From Clostridia bacterium (GTDB lineage: Bacteria; Bacillota; Clostridia; DUPQ01): 17,067 bases of DNA. Within the stretch, counting starts at the first letter, position 1. Every line of letters starts with the position of its first letter. Positions 1 through 7,453 of this stretch are shown piece after piece. The position numbers and the translations under genes were made by a program. The notes under the pieces were generated by a model, which worked only from the letters and a program-made list of their open reading frames with translations, had not been told where the DNA came from and did not search any database. Location: the NCBI GenBank assembly GCA_030592085.1, contig JAUUZV010000025.1:1-17067 (forward strand), read 5' to 3'.

Positions 1-2
1 CA

Positions 3-686
3 GTAAATAGATTAGAATTTGAAATCATTGCTAAACGATTAATTGATAAATATTTCAAACATCCTTCATATTATACGATTGATAATAAACCTGTATTTAT
101 GATTTTTGATGTTGAAACATTGATTCGTGGATTAGGTGGAATAAAACAAACAAGAGATGCATTTTCATGGTTTAACAAACAAGGGATACTAGAAGGACTA
201 AACGGGATACACTTTCAATTAGCACTACGAAATGATACTAATTTTGACGAATATAAAAAAGATGAAAATAGTCCATATACATTACATGATGTAATTGATG
301 AAATAGGATTTAATAGTTTAACCCATTACCAAGTTAATATGTTTACTGATATTGATAGAGATTACAATGAAATCATGAAAGACGTTGTTAGTGAATGGGC
401 TGTAATTGAAAAAGATTATAAAATACCATATTATTCTCACATTTCATTAGGGTGGGATAACAATCCTAGATATAAAGAATTTAAACCAGGAATAATAAAA
501 AACAATACACCTGAAAACATTGAAAAAGCACTTAATAAAGCTAAAGATTATGTTGATAAACATCCAAACCAGAAACCACTAATCACAATTAATAGCTGGA
601 ACGAATGGACAGAAACAAGTTACCTTCAACCAGATGATTTATATGGATATGGATACCTAAAAGCTGTTAAAAAAACATTTAAATAA
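3..686 (+). CDS. WbsX/GH99-like carbohydrate-active protein, 3' part
   Basis: The reading frame is open from the left edge, so the gene starts upstream; the first ATG at 99 lies inside the domain (in-frame upstream residues include KYFKHPSYYTIDNKPVF) and is not the start. 227 residues are visible. The segment YFKHPSYYTIDNKPVFMIFD and the C-terminal NSWNEWTE (about residues 197-204) followed by SYLQPDD and GYGYLKA are typical of the WbsX / glycoside hydrolase family 99-like domain. Members occur in O-antigen or exopolysaccharide clusters and in glycan-degrading loci; the exact reaction is often unknown. No signal peptide can be judged because the N terminus is missing. The next gene, an alpha/beta hydrolase, starts 23 bases downstream and is probably co-transcribed. 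Family assignment is good; substrate is not inferable. Confidence 0.8.
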   Translation, partial: VNRLEFEIIAKRLIDKYFKHPSYYTIDNKPVFMIFDVETLIRGLGGIKQTRDAFSWFNKQGILEGLNGIHFQLALRNDTNFDEYKKDENSPYTLHDVIDEIGFNSLTHYQVNMFTDIDRDYNEIMKDVVSEWAVIEKDYKIPYYSHISLGWDNNPRYKEFKPGIIKNNTPENIEKALNKAKDYVDKHPNQKPLITINSWNEWTETSYLQPDDLYGYGYLKAVKKTFK

Positions 687-709
687 AAAATAAAGTTACG
701 ATAATATTT

Positions 710-1423
710 ATGATTAATAGAGAAGAAAAACTATATAAAGGTTATAAGAGAATCAATTTTATTCTAGAAGGATATACTGGTAGTGCTATAGTGCCTAAAA
801 AAACAGAAGATAAGAAACGATGGATATGGAGGGCTGAATTTTTAGGTGATTTTGACAAAGCGGACATGGAGCTTGTTAATCAAGGATGGCATCTTGTGTA
901 TTATAAAATAAGTGATATGTATGGAAGTCCAAAAGCAGTAAAATTAATGTCTATTTTTCACAAGTATATTGTAAAGGAATTTGCTTTAAATAAGAAAACA
1001 GTTCTATTTGGTTTTAGCAGAGGTGGATTATATGCTATAAATTATGCAGTGGCTTATCCAAATGAGGTGAAATCACTATATTTAGATGCACCTGTCATAG
1101 ATTTACAAAGTTGGCCAAGAATTGGACATAGATTAAGAGTAGAATGTTTAAAGTGGTATGAATTCGACGAAATAGCTGCTACAAATTATAGTTTGATACA
1201 ATTGTCTAGGGCAAAGAAATTAGCCGAACATAAAATACCGATACTAGTTGTAATTGGAGATGCTGATTTAACAGTTCCCTATGAAGAAAACGCAAAACCA
1301 TTTATAAATGAGTATAAAAAAACATATGATGATATTACTTTAATAATAAAAAAAGGATGTGGTCATCATCCACATTCATTAGAAGACGTGTCATCAATTA
1401 TAGACTTTGTTACAAGTGTATAA
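710..1423 (+). CDS. alpha/beta hydrolase (esterase/peptidase-like)
   Basis: A 237-residue protein with the alpha/beta-hydrolase layout. The nucleophile elbow is G-F-S-R-G with Ser103, the acid is probably Asp186 in GDADLTVP, and the catalytic His lies in GCGHHPHS (His219 or His220). These are the three triad positions expected of the fold. It has no signal peptide, so it is probably cytoplasmic. It follows the WbsX-like gene closely, which suggests a role in deacylating or processing a glycan, but this is inferred from position only. The ribosome binding site before ATG 710 is weak (no AGGAG-type motif), so translational coupling or a different start is possible. No terminator is seen before the trp leader that follows. 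Confidence 0.8.
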   Translation: MINREEKLYKGYKRINFILEGYTGSAIVPKKTEDKKRWIWRAEFLGDFDKADMELVNQGWHLVYYKISDMYGSPKAVKLMSIFHKYIVKEFALNKKTVLFGFSRGGLYAINYAVAYPNEVKSLYLDAPVIDLQSWPRIGHRLRVECLKWYEFDEIAATNYSLIQLSRAKKLAEHKIPILVVIGDADLTVPYEENAKPFINEYKKTYDDITLIIKKGCGHHPHSLEDVSSIIDFVTSV

Positions 1424-1436
1424 AGGTATAAATTTT

Positions 1437-1465
1437 TTGATTTCTGTACAAAAAGATTATATCAT
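1437..1465 (+). promoter_or_regulatory. Promoter of the trp operon
   Basis: TTGATT (1437-1442), a 17-base spacer, then TATCAT (1460-1465). This is a good sigma-A-type match, placing the transcript start near 1472, just ahead of the T-box leader. Confidence 0.6.
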
Positions 1466-1471
1466 GATAGA

Positions 1472-1714
1472 ATGCGTTTCAACATCAACGATTGAAAGTA
1501 GTAGTTTTAATTTATCCATTAAAGAGAGTTGACAGTAGGTGTAATGTTAGCATGGAAGTTAAAGTGAATGGATTCATGAGATGCTTGTGCGATATGTAGC
1601 ATAGGCCGGGAAGCTCCCGTTATGAGCGAAGGATATGATAGTATCTAGAAAAATGAGTGGTATAACGAATAGCTTTTAATGAAGTTCGTCTCAAATGTAG
1701 ATGAGCTTCTTTTT
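1472..1714 (+). promoter_or_regulatory. T-box riboswitch, tRNA-Trp specific (trp operon leader)
   Basis: T-box leaders bind uncharged tRNA by its anticodon and its acceptor end and then prevent termination. Stem I contains the characteristic context GTGAA-TGG-A, so the specifier is UGG (1569-1571), the tryptophan codon. A short stem III is CGGGA (1607-1611) with TCCCG (1615-1619). The antiterminator can be drawn exactly: TGAG (1654-1657) pairs with CTCA (1690-1693), the seven-base bulge is TGGTATA (1658-1664), and ACGAA (1665-1669) pairs with TTCGT (1685-1689). The bulge is atypical: the usual form is TGGNACC. The competing terminator is listed separately. Located upstream of trpE, as expected for a Trp T-box. 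Confidence 0.9.
1681..1714 (+). terminator. Conditional terminator of the trp T-box
   Basis: GAAGTTCGTC (1681-1690), a nine-base loop, GATGAGCTTC (1700-1709) and TTTTT (1710-1714). The stem is ten base pairs with two G-U pairs. Its left arm overlaps the right side of the antiterminator (1685-1693), so the two structures exclude each other. Confidence 0.9.
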
Positions 1715-1717
1715 GTA

Positions 1718-1788
1718 TAGATAAGATGAGAAGAGTTAGATAAGATGAGAAGAGTTAGATAAGATGAGAAGAGTTAGATAAGATGAGA
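1718..1788 (+). repeat. 19-bp tandem repeat made of NAG triplets
   Basis: The unit GATAAGATGAGAAGAGTTA occurs three times exactly (1720-1738, 1739-1757, 1758-1776), followed by a 12-base partial copy (1777-1788). Read as triplets it is TAG-at-AAG-at-GAG-aa-GAG-t-TAG repeated, giving about 15 NAG triplets from 1718 to 1787 with spacers of two bases, or one base once per unit. It lies after the T-box terminator, so it is only in the antiterminated transcript. The trp RNA-binding protein TRAP of Bacillus recognises about eleven (G/U)AG triplets spaced by two or three bases, so this array could be such a site. A simple slippage-derived repeat is the alternative. Confidence 0.9.
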
Positions 1789-1789
1789 T

Positions 1790-1831
1790 AACGATACAAT
1801 GTTTTAGATGAAATATAAAACAAAAATCGTT
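1790..1831 (+). other. Compound hairpin next to the trpE ribosome binding site
   Basis: The outer stem is AACGAT (1790-1795) with ATCGTT (1826-1831). A small internal loop follows, then the inner stem TGTTTTA (1800-1806) with TAAAACA (1816-1822) and a nine-base loop. It ends immediately before TAGATGAGAGGAG, which contains the trpE ribosome binding site. It has no U tract and so is not a terminator; it may space or expose the start region. Confidence 0.6.
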
Positions 1832-1852
1832 TAGATGAGAGGAGCTAAGATT

Positions 1853-3262
1853 GTGCAATATAAAGAATTGATTCCATATATTAAAACCGTGTCAGGAGAT
1901 ATGGAGACACCAGTCACATTATATTCAAAATATGTAGGTAAAGAACAAGGGTTTTTACTAGAAAGTGCTGATATGCCAAAAGGTAGGTACTCTTTTATAG
2001 GCAAAAAATTATTTTTAACAATACGTTCGATGGGTACCAAAGTAGTAATAGAAGAACGTGGTAAACTAAAAGTTGTGGAAGGTCGTGCACTGGATGTCAC
2101 AAGAGAATATATTAATAAATATAAAGTAATTAACAATACAGGGATTCCTTTTGTGGGAGGAGCTGTGGGCATTGTTGGCTATGATCTTATAAGACAGTAT
2201 GAAAAACTTCCCAATAAAAATAAAGATAACCTTGAGCTTCCAGAAGTCAATTTAATGTTTGTACTTGAAGTTGTTGCTTTTGATCACCATTACCAACAGA
2301 TAAAACTAATAGTACTTGAAAACGATGATGTACAAGGTAAAAATCGTGCTACTAAAAGGCTTGATGAAATGGAACTTATTTTAAACCGTGTACCTACATT
2401 AAAAACTATGCATCCAAACGATATTAAGTGTGAGGAACCAATATGTAATATGACAAAAGAGACATTTTTAGACATGGTTCAAAAAGCGAAAAGCTATATT
2501 TATGAAGGAGATATATTTCAAGTTGTATTATCTCAAAGATGGAGTGTTGAGTGTAAAACACATCCATTCACACTGTATCGGAAACTTCGTCAAGTTAATC
2601 CATCTGCATATCTTTTTTATCTTAACATGGGTGATTATCAAGTGGCGGGTTCATCTCCTGAAATGCTTGTTGGAGTTTCAGGTAACAAAGTAAGCACATG
2701 TCCCATTGCCGGAACAAGAAGACGAGGCAAAAATGCTGCTTTAGATTTAAAAATTGCACATGAACTTTTAAATGACGAAAAAGAACAAGCAGAACATGTT
2801 ATGCTAGTGGACTTGGGTAGAAATGACATGGGGAGAGTGGCCAAATTTGGTACTGTTAAAATTCCAACAATGATGAAAGTACGTAATTATTCTCATGTCA
2901 TGCATTTAGTATCTTTGGTTGAAGGAGAAAAAGATGATGATAAGGATGCTTTTGATGTATTATCAACATTTTTACCAGCAGGAACATTGTCCGGTGCACC
3001 AAAAATACGAGCAATGGAGATCATTGAAGAATTAGAAAATGAGAGACGTGGAATATATGGAGGTGCAATAGGTTATTTTGGGTTTGATGGAGACATGGAT
3101 ATGTGCATCGCAATAAGGACAATGCTGATAAATGAAGGGAAAGTTTATTTGCAAGCGGGTGCAGGAATAGTTGCAGACTCAATTGCAATAAACGAATATA
3201 AGGAGACACAAAGTAAAGTATCGGCATTACTTAAAGTCTTAAATATGCAGGTGAAAATATGA
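1853..3262 (+). CDS. trpE: Anthranilate synthase component I
   Basis: Converts chorismate and ammonia (from TrpG) to anthranilate, the first committed step of tryptophan synthesis. An upstream in-frame ATG exists at 1835, but it overlaps the ribosome binding site GAGAGGAG (1837-1844). GTG at 1853 sits eight bases after that site and gives the expected N terminus, so I place the start there (469 residues). The N-terminal tryptophan-feedback motif LLES is at about residues 35-38, followed by GRYSFIG. The chorismate-binding domain shows SSPEMLVG, CPIAGTRRRG, DLGRNDMGRV, PAGTLSGAPK and a C-terminal GAGIVADS. The presence of LLES suggests that feedback inhibition is retained. It is the first gene of the operon, under the T-box leader. 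It overlaps trpG by four bases (ATGA). Confidence 0.97.
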   Translation: MQYKELIPYIKTVSGDMETPVTLYSKYVGKEQGFLLESADMPKGRYSFIGKKLFLTIRSMGTKVVIEERGKLKVVEGRALDVTREYINKYKVINNTGIPFVGGAVGIVGYDLIRQYEKLPNKNKDNLELPEVNLMFVLEVVAFDHHYQQIKLIVLENDDVQGKNRATKRLDEMELILNRVPTLKTMHPNDIKCEEPICNMTKETFLDMVQKAKSYIYEGDIFQVVLSQRWSVECKTHPFTLYRKLRQVNPSAYLFYLNMGDYQVAGSSPEMLVGVSGNKVSTCPIAGTRRRGKNAALDLKIAHELLNDEKEQAEHVMLVDLGRNDMGRVAKFGTVKIPTMMKVRNYSHVMHLVSLVEGEKDDDKDAFDVLSTFLPAGTLSGAPKIRAMEIIEELENERRGIYGGAIGYFGFDGDMDMCIAIRTMLINEGKVYLQAGAGIVADSIAINEYKETQSKVSALLKVLNMQVKI

Positions 3263-3846
3263 TTCTATTGATAGATAACTACGATTCATTCACATATAAT
3301 GTGTATCAATATGTAGGTAGTGTAATAAATGACATTAAAGTTACAAGAAACGATATGATAACTATTGATGAAATTAAAAAGCTTGCACCTGACAAAATAA
3401 TCATTTCACCAGGACCGGGTATCCCAGATGATGCAGGTATATGTATTGATATTATTAAAGAATTTGGACAAACCATTCCCATATTAGGAATATGTTTGGG
3501 ACATCAATGTATGGCTCAGGTGTTTGGTGCAACTATAAGCCATGCAAAAACTTTATGTCATGGTAAGTTTTCGATGTTAACATATAAAAATAGTAAATTA
3601 CTTTTAGGAGTAAAACAACCCTTTAAAGCCGCAAGATATCATTCTCTTGCAATTGTTGAAGAAACTTTACCTGATTGTTTTATTACAACATCACAAGCTC
3701 CAGATGGCGAGATAATGGCCATAGAGCACAAAACATATCCGTTGTTTGGATTACAGTTTCATCCTGAATCTATATATACGCCACAAGGAATGACTATAAT
3801 TCGCAACTTTTTAAAAATGGAAAGAGCGGGAAATGATAAAAAATGA
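3259..3846 (+). CDS. trpG: Anthranilate synthase component II, glutamine amidotransferase
   Basis: Class I glutamine amidotransferase that supplies ammonia to TrpE. 195 residues, the normal length for a free-standing TrpG. It shows LLIDNYDSFTYN at the N terminus, the oxyanion region SPGPG (50-54), the nucleophile Cys79 in GICLGHQ, and the His168 and Glu170 pair in QFHPES. The start ATG overlaps the trpE stop as ATGA, indicating translational coupling and matched amounts of both subunits. As in many Bacillota it might also serve aminodeoxychorismate synthase; no pab genes are visible here. Confidence 0.97.
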   Translation: MILLIDNYDSFTYNVYQYVGSVINDIKVTRNDMITIDEIKKLAPDKIIISPGPGIPDDAGICIDIIKEFGQTIPILGICLGHQCMAQVFGATISHAKTLCHGKFSMLTYKNSKLLLGVKQPFKAARYHSLAIVEETLPDCFITTSQAPDGEIMAIEHKTYPLFGLQFHPESIYTPQGMTIIRNFLKMERAGNDKK

Positions 3847-4861
3847 ATTAAAAAAAATAGTAAAAGGTGAAAATTTAACTAAAAATGAAATGATAGATGT
3901 CATGCAAAAAATAATGAGTGGAAAAGTGATGGAAATTGAAATAAGTGCTTTTTTAACTGCTATGAAATTAAAAGGTGAAACAGTAGATGAAATATCTTCT
4001 GCTGCAAAGGTAATGCGTGAAAAGGCTGAAACTATAAATCTTAAAAACCACTATACAGTTGATACTTGTGGAACAGGTGGGGATAATTTAGGTACATATA
4101 ACATCTCAACAGCTGTGGCTTTTGTTGTAGCTGCTTGCGATTTAAAAGTTGTAAAACATGGTAATCGTTCAATATCTAGTAAATGTGGAAGCGCAGATGT
4201 ATTAGAGGAATTAGGTGTGAATATAAACCTATCACCTAAGCAAACAAAAGAATGTATAGAAGAAGTGGGAATAGGATTTTTGTTTGCACCAAACTATCAT
4301 AAAGCCATGAAATATGTTATGCCTGTAAGGCGTACATTGGGTTTTAGGACAATGTTTAATATATTAGGACCACTTTCAAATCCTGCAAATGCAAAGGCTC
4401 AAGTACTTGGTGTTTATGATAAAAACTTAGTTGAACCCATGGCTCAGGTGTTGAAAAATTTAGGAATAAAAAGAGCGATGGTTGTACATGGAGTAGATGG
4501 TCTTGATGAAATTTCAAATACATCTGAAACAATTGTTTCAGAGCTTATTAATGGTAATGTAAAAAACTACACTATAACACCAGAGGAATTTGACATAAAG
4601 CGAGGGACAATTAGTGACATAAAAGGGGGAGATAAAGTAGAGAATGCTGAAATTATTCGCAACTTATTTAACGGAAAAGATGAAGGTCCAAAGTTAGATA
4701 TATTATTACTAAATGTAGCAGCAACTTTATATGTTGGGGAAAAGGTGAAAAACATAAAAGAGGGCATAAGGATTGCAAGATTAACCTTAGATAGTAAAAA
4801 ACCAATGTTTGTATTAAATAATATGATTAAATTTACAAACAGTATAGCGCAAGGAAATTAA
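3833..4861 (+). CDS. trpD: Anthranilate phosphoribosyltransferase
   Basis: Joins anthranilate and phosphoribosyl pyrophosphate to give phosphoribosylanthranilate. 342 residues, typical length. The PRPP-binding loop is DTCGTGGDN (about 77-85; the last residue is more often Gly), followed by NIST and KHGNRS (108-113) and the segment VMPVRRTLGFRTMFNILGPLSNP. The start lies inside the end of trpG (14-base overlap), consistent with coupled translation. It is a monofunctional enzyme, not fused to TrpG as in enteric bacteria. Confidence 0.97.
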   Translation: MIKNELKKIVKGENLTKNEMIDVMQKIMSGKVMEIEISAFLTAMKLKGETVDEISSAAKVMREKAETINLKNHYTVDTCGTGGDNLGTYNISTAVAFVVAACDLKVVKHGNRSISSKCGSADVLEELGVNINLSPKQTKECIEEVGIGFLFAPNYHKAMKYVMPVRRTLGFRTMFNILGPLSNPANAKAQVLGVYDKNLVEPMAQVLKNLGIKRAMVVHGVDGLDEISNTSETIVSELINGNVKNYTITPEEFDIKRGTISDIKGGDKVENAEIIRNLFNGKDEGPKLDILLLNVAATLYVGEKVKNIKEGIRIARLTLDSKKPMFVLNNMIKFTNSIAQGN

Positions 4862-4862
4862 A

Positions 4863-5657
4863 ATGAATACACCATCGATATTACTTGAAATAGCGGAAAA
4901 AAAGAAACAGAGAATTAAAGAAGAAAAGCAAGAACTATCACTTTTAGATATGATTTCACTTGCTAATAAAGCAGACACACAACCATCTTTTTATGAAGCT
5001 ATAAAAAAAGAAGGTTTATCAATCATAGGTGAGATAAAAAAGGCATCGCCATCAAAGGGTACTATAAGAAGTGATTTTGATCCTATATCTATTGCAATGG
5101 AGTATAAAAACTGTGTGGATGCAATATCTGTGTTAACTGAAGCTGATTATTTTAAAGGCAACTATGATTATCTTAAAAATGTATCAAAAAAAGTTAACCT
5201 ACCATTATTGTTAAAGGATTTTATATTTGACGAATATCAAATATATAAAGCAAAGGCTATAGGAGCTAGTGCGGTTTTATTGATTGTTTCATTGCTGTCT
5301 AAAAACAAGTTAAAAGAATTACTTGATATTGCGCATTTTTTAAAACTTGATATTTTAGTTGAAACACATGATATATATGAGGCAAAACGTGCAAAAGAGG
5401 CAGGTGCAAAAATCATAGGTATTAATAATAGAAATCTTCATACTTTTGAAGTTAATTTAGAGGCAACAATTAAAGTTTCAAAAGTTGTTGATAAAAAAAC
5501 ATTGTTAGTAAGTGAAAGCGGTATTAAAACTAATGAAGATATAAAATATCTTAAAAAAGCAAATATTGACGCACTATTAATAGGTGAGAGTTTTATGCGA
5601 TGCGAGAACATAGAGCAAAAGGTTTTGGAGTTTAAAAATGCATACTGTAAAAGTTAA
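4863..5657 (+). CDS. trpC: Indole-3-glycerol-phosphate synthase
   Basis: Closes the ring of carboxyphenylaminodeoxyribulose phosphate to indole-3-glycerol phosphate. 264 residues folding as a TIM barrel. Family catalytic residues are visible: Glu57 and Lys59 in GEIKKASPSKG, Lys118 in LLLKDF, Glu167 in VETHD and Asn188 in NNRNL; the phosphate-binding SESGI and IGES follow near the C terminus. It starts one base after the trpD stop. It is separate from TrpF, unlike the fused enteric enzyme. Confidence 0.97.
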   Translation: MNTPSILLEIAEKKKQRIKEEKQELSLLDMISLANKADTQPSFYEAIKKEGLSIIGEIKKASPSKGTIRSDFDPISIAMEYKNCVDAISVLTEADYFKGNYDYLKNVSKKVNLPLLLKDFIFDEYQIYKAKAIGASAVLLIVSLLSKNKLKELLDIAHFLKLDILVETHDIYEAKRAKEAGAKIIGINNRNLHTFEVNLEATIKVSKVVDKKTLLVSESGIKTNEDIKYLKKANIDALLIGESFMRCENIEQKVLEFKNAYCKS

Positions 5658-6276
5658 AATTTGTGGTATAACCAATACTAAAGAGATAGAAATTCTTAAC
5701 AAATATGATATTGATTATGTTGGATTTGTGTTTGCGAAGAGTAGTCGTAAAGTAACCGTAAAAACTGCAATAAAGCTATCAAAATTATTAAAAGGTAATA
5801 TTAAAAAAGTGGGTATTTTTGTTAATACTAAAGTGGATGAGATAAATAATATAGTTAAGAAGGTTAAACTTGATATAGTACAATTACACGGACCATATAC
5901 ATCTTCTGAAATAGCCAAAATTCAAGCTGTAGTTTGGGTAGCTATTAACATTAAAGATGAAAAAAGTGTTAATCAAATTCATGAAATGTGCGATATAGAT
6001 GGTGTGTCTGGTGTTTTGGTTGATGCTCAGTTAAGGAGTAAAAAAGGTGGAACAGGTATAACCTTTGATTGGGAGTTGTTAAAGGGTCTAATCATAAGAA
6101 AACCATTGATATTGGCAGGAGGTTTAAATGAAGCAAACGTGAGTGAAGCTATAAAAAAAGTAAGGCCAAAAATAGTCGATGTATCAAGCGGTGTAGAGCA
6201 TATTTTAGACGGAGTAAAAATAAAAAGTGAAGAAAAAGTACGTGCATTTATAAAAGAGGTGAAAGATCATGAGTAA
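5638..6276 (+). CDS. trpF: Phosphoribosylanthranilate isomerase
   Basis: Performs the Amadori rearrangement between the TrpD and TrpC steps. 212 residues, TIM barrel. The catalytic Cys9 is in KICGIT and the catalytic Asp129 in GVLVDAQ; VGFVFAKSSRKV, VQLHG, LAGGLN and VDVSSGVE are all standard family motifs. The start ATG lies 20 bases inside trpC, so trpC and trpF were separated only by frame and are likely coupled. Confidence 0.97.
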   Translation: MHTVKVKICGITNTKEIEILNKYDIDYVGFVFAKSSRKVTVKTAIKLSKLLKGNIKKVGIFVNTKVDEINNIVKKVKLDIVQLHGPYTSSEIAKIQAVVWVAINIKDEKSVNQIHEMCDIDGVSGVLVDAQLRSKKGGTGITFDWELLKGLIIRKPLILAGGLNEANVSEAIKKVRPKIVDVSSGVEHILDGVKIKSEEKVRAFIKEVKDHE

Positions 6277-7453
6277 AACAAAGTTCGGAGAATATGGAGG
6301 GCAATATGTGCCAGAATCGTTAATGCAGCCTTTAAAGGATTTAGAACAAGCTTATGAAAAGGCGAAAAATGATGATGCATTTAAAGAAGAGTACAATTAT
6401 TACATAAAAGAATATGTAGGTGGGCCATCACCTTTATATTATGCAAAAAATTTCACTAAACATCTAGGAGGCGCAAAAATTTATTTAAAACGTGAAGATT
6501 TAAACCATACAGGAGCGCATAAAATAAACAATGTTTTAGGACAGTTGTTACTTGCAAAACGCATGGGAAAAAAAAAGATAATAGCTGAAACTGGCGCAGG
6601 ACAGCATGGTGTTGCAACAGCCACAGGCGCTGCTTTGTTTGGTATGAAATGTACTGTTTTCATGGGTACAGAAGACATGGAACGTCAGCAACTAAATGTA
6701 TTTAAAATGGAGATGTTAGGAGCAACAGTAAGACCCGCTTTGAGTGGAACTAAAACATTAAAAGATGCGACAAATGAAGCTATAAGAGAATGGGTGAGGA
6801 CTGTTGAGGACACATTTTATGTGATAGGTTCTGTTGTTGGACCACACCCGTATCCTACAATGGTGCGTGACTTTCAACGTATAATAGGTGATGAAACAAA
6901 AAAAGCAATACTAGAAAAGGAAGGAAGATTACCTGATATGATAATTGCTTGTGTGGGCGGTGGAAGCAATGCAGCAGGTATGTTTTATTCTTTTTTAGAA
7001 GAAAAAGAGGTCAAACTTATTGGGGTTGAAGCAGCTGGTTTAGGCCTTGATACACCTTTACATGCTGCAACTTTCGCAAAAGGGAAAAAAGGTATTATTC
7101 ATGGTATGAAAACTTACTTAATACAAGATAATGATGGGAATATATATCCAGTGTATTCAATATCTGCAGGGCTTGACTATCCAGGAGTTGGTCCAGAACA
7201 TTCGTATCTCTTTGATACTAAGCGTGCAAATTATGTATCTGTAACAGATAAAGAAGCAATTAAAGCTTTATACCTTTTATCACAAAAAGAAGGTATAATA
7301 CCTGCCCTTGAAAGCGCACATGCAGTGGCATATGCAATGAAAATAGTACCTAAAATGGGTAAAGATAAAATAGTTGTGATTAATATTTCAGGTCGTGGTG
7401 ACAAAGATATGCACACTATTTCAAATCTAAAAAAAGATGATGGTGAAAATTAA
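6269..7453 (+). CDS. trpB: Tryptophan synthase beta subunit (operon copy)
   Basis: Condenses indole with serine to tryptophan using pyridoxal phosphate, in an alpha2-beta2 complex with TrpA. 394 residues, normal for the TrpB1 class. The cofactor lysine is Lys85 in NHTGAHKINN, the catalytic Glu107 is in ETGAGQHG, and the phosphate-binding GGGSNA follows. The segment MGTEDMERQQLNVFKM is close to the family consensus. It overlaps trpF by eight bases and is directly followed by trpA, so this copy is the one expected to form the channelled complex. Confidence 0.97.
   Translation: MSKTKFGEYGGQYVPESLMQPLKDLEQAYEKAKNDDAFKEEYNYYIKEYVGGPSPLYYAKNFTKHLGGAKIYLKREDLNHTGAHKINNVLGQLLLAKRMGKKKIIAETGAGQHGVATATGAALFGMKCTVFMGTEDMERQQLNVFKMEMLGATVRPALSGTKTLKDATNEAIREWVRTVEDTFYVIGSVVGPHPYPTMVRDFQRIIGDETKKAILEKEGRLPDMIIACVGGGSNAAGMFYSFLEEKEVKLIGVEAAGLGLDTPLHAATFAKGKKGIIHGMKTYLIQDNDGNIYPVYSISAGLDYPGVGPEHSYLFDTKRANYVSVTDKEAIKALYLLSQKEGIIPALESAHAVAYAMKIVPKMGKDKIVVINISGRGDKDMHTISNLKKDDGEN

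Noticed and set aside
1720..1788. CRISPR array
   Set aside because: The 19-bp units are directly adjacent with no spacers, and there are no cas genes.
1835..1852. ATG at 1835 as the trpE start
   Set aside because: It lies within the ribosome binding region GAGAGGAG; GTG at 1853 has the right spacing and gives the usual TrpE N terminus.
1831..2172. Minus-strand open frame opposite trpE
   Set aside because: Shadow of trpE with no family signal or ribosome binding site; the same applies to the other frames opposite trp genes, GH32 and tnaA.
3260..3846. Mollicutes genetic code with TGA as Trp
   Set aside because: trpE and trpG end in TGA at the expected lengths, and Trp positions use TGG.
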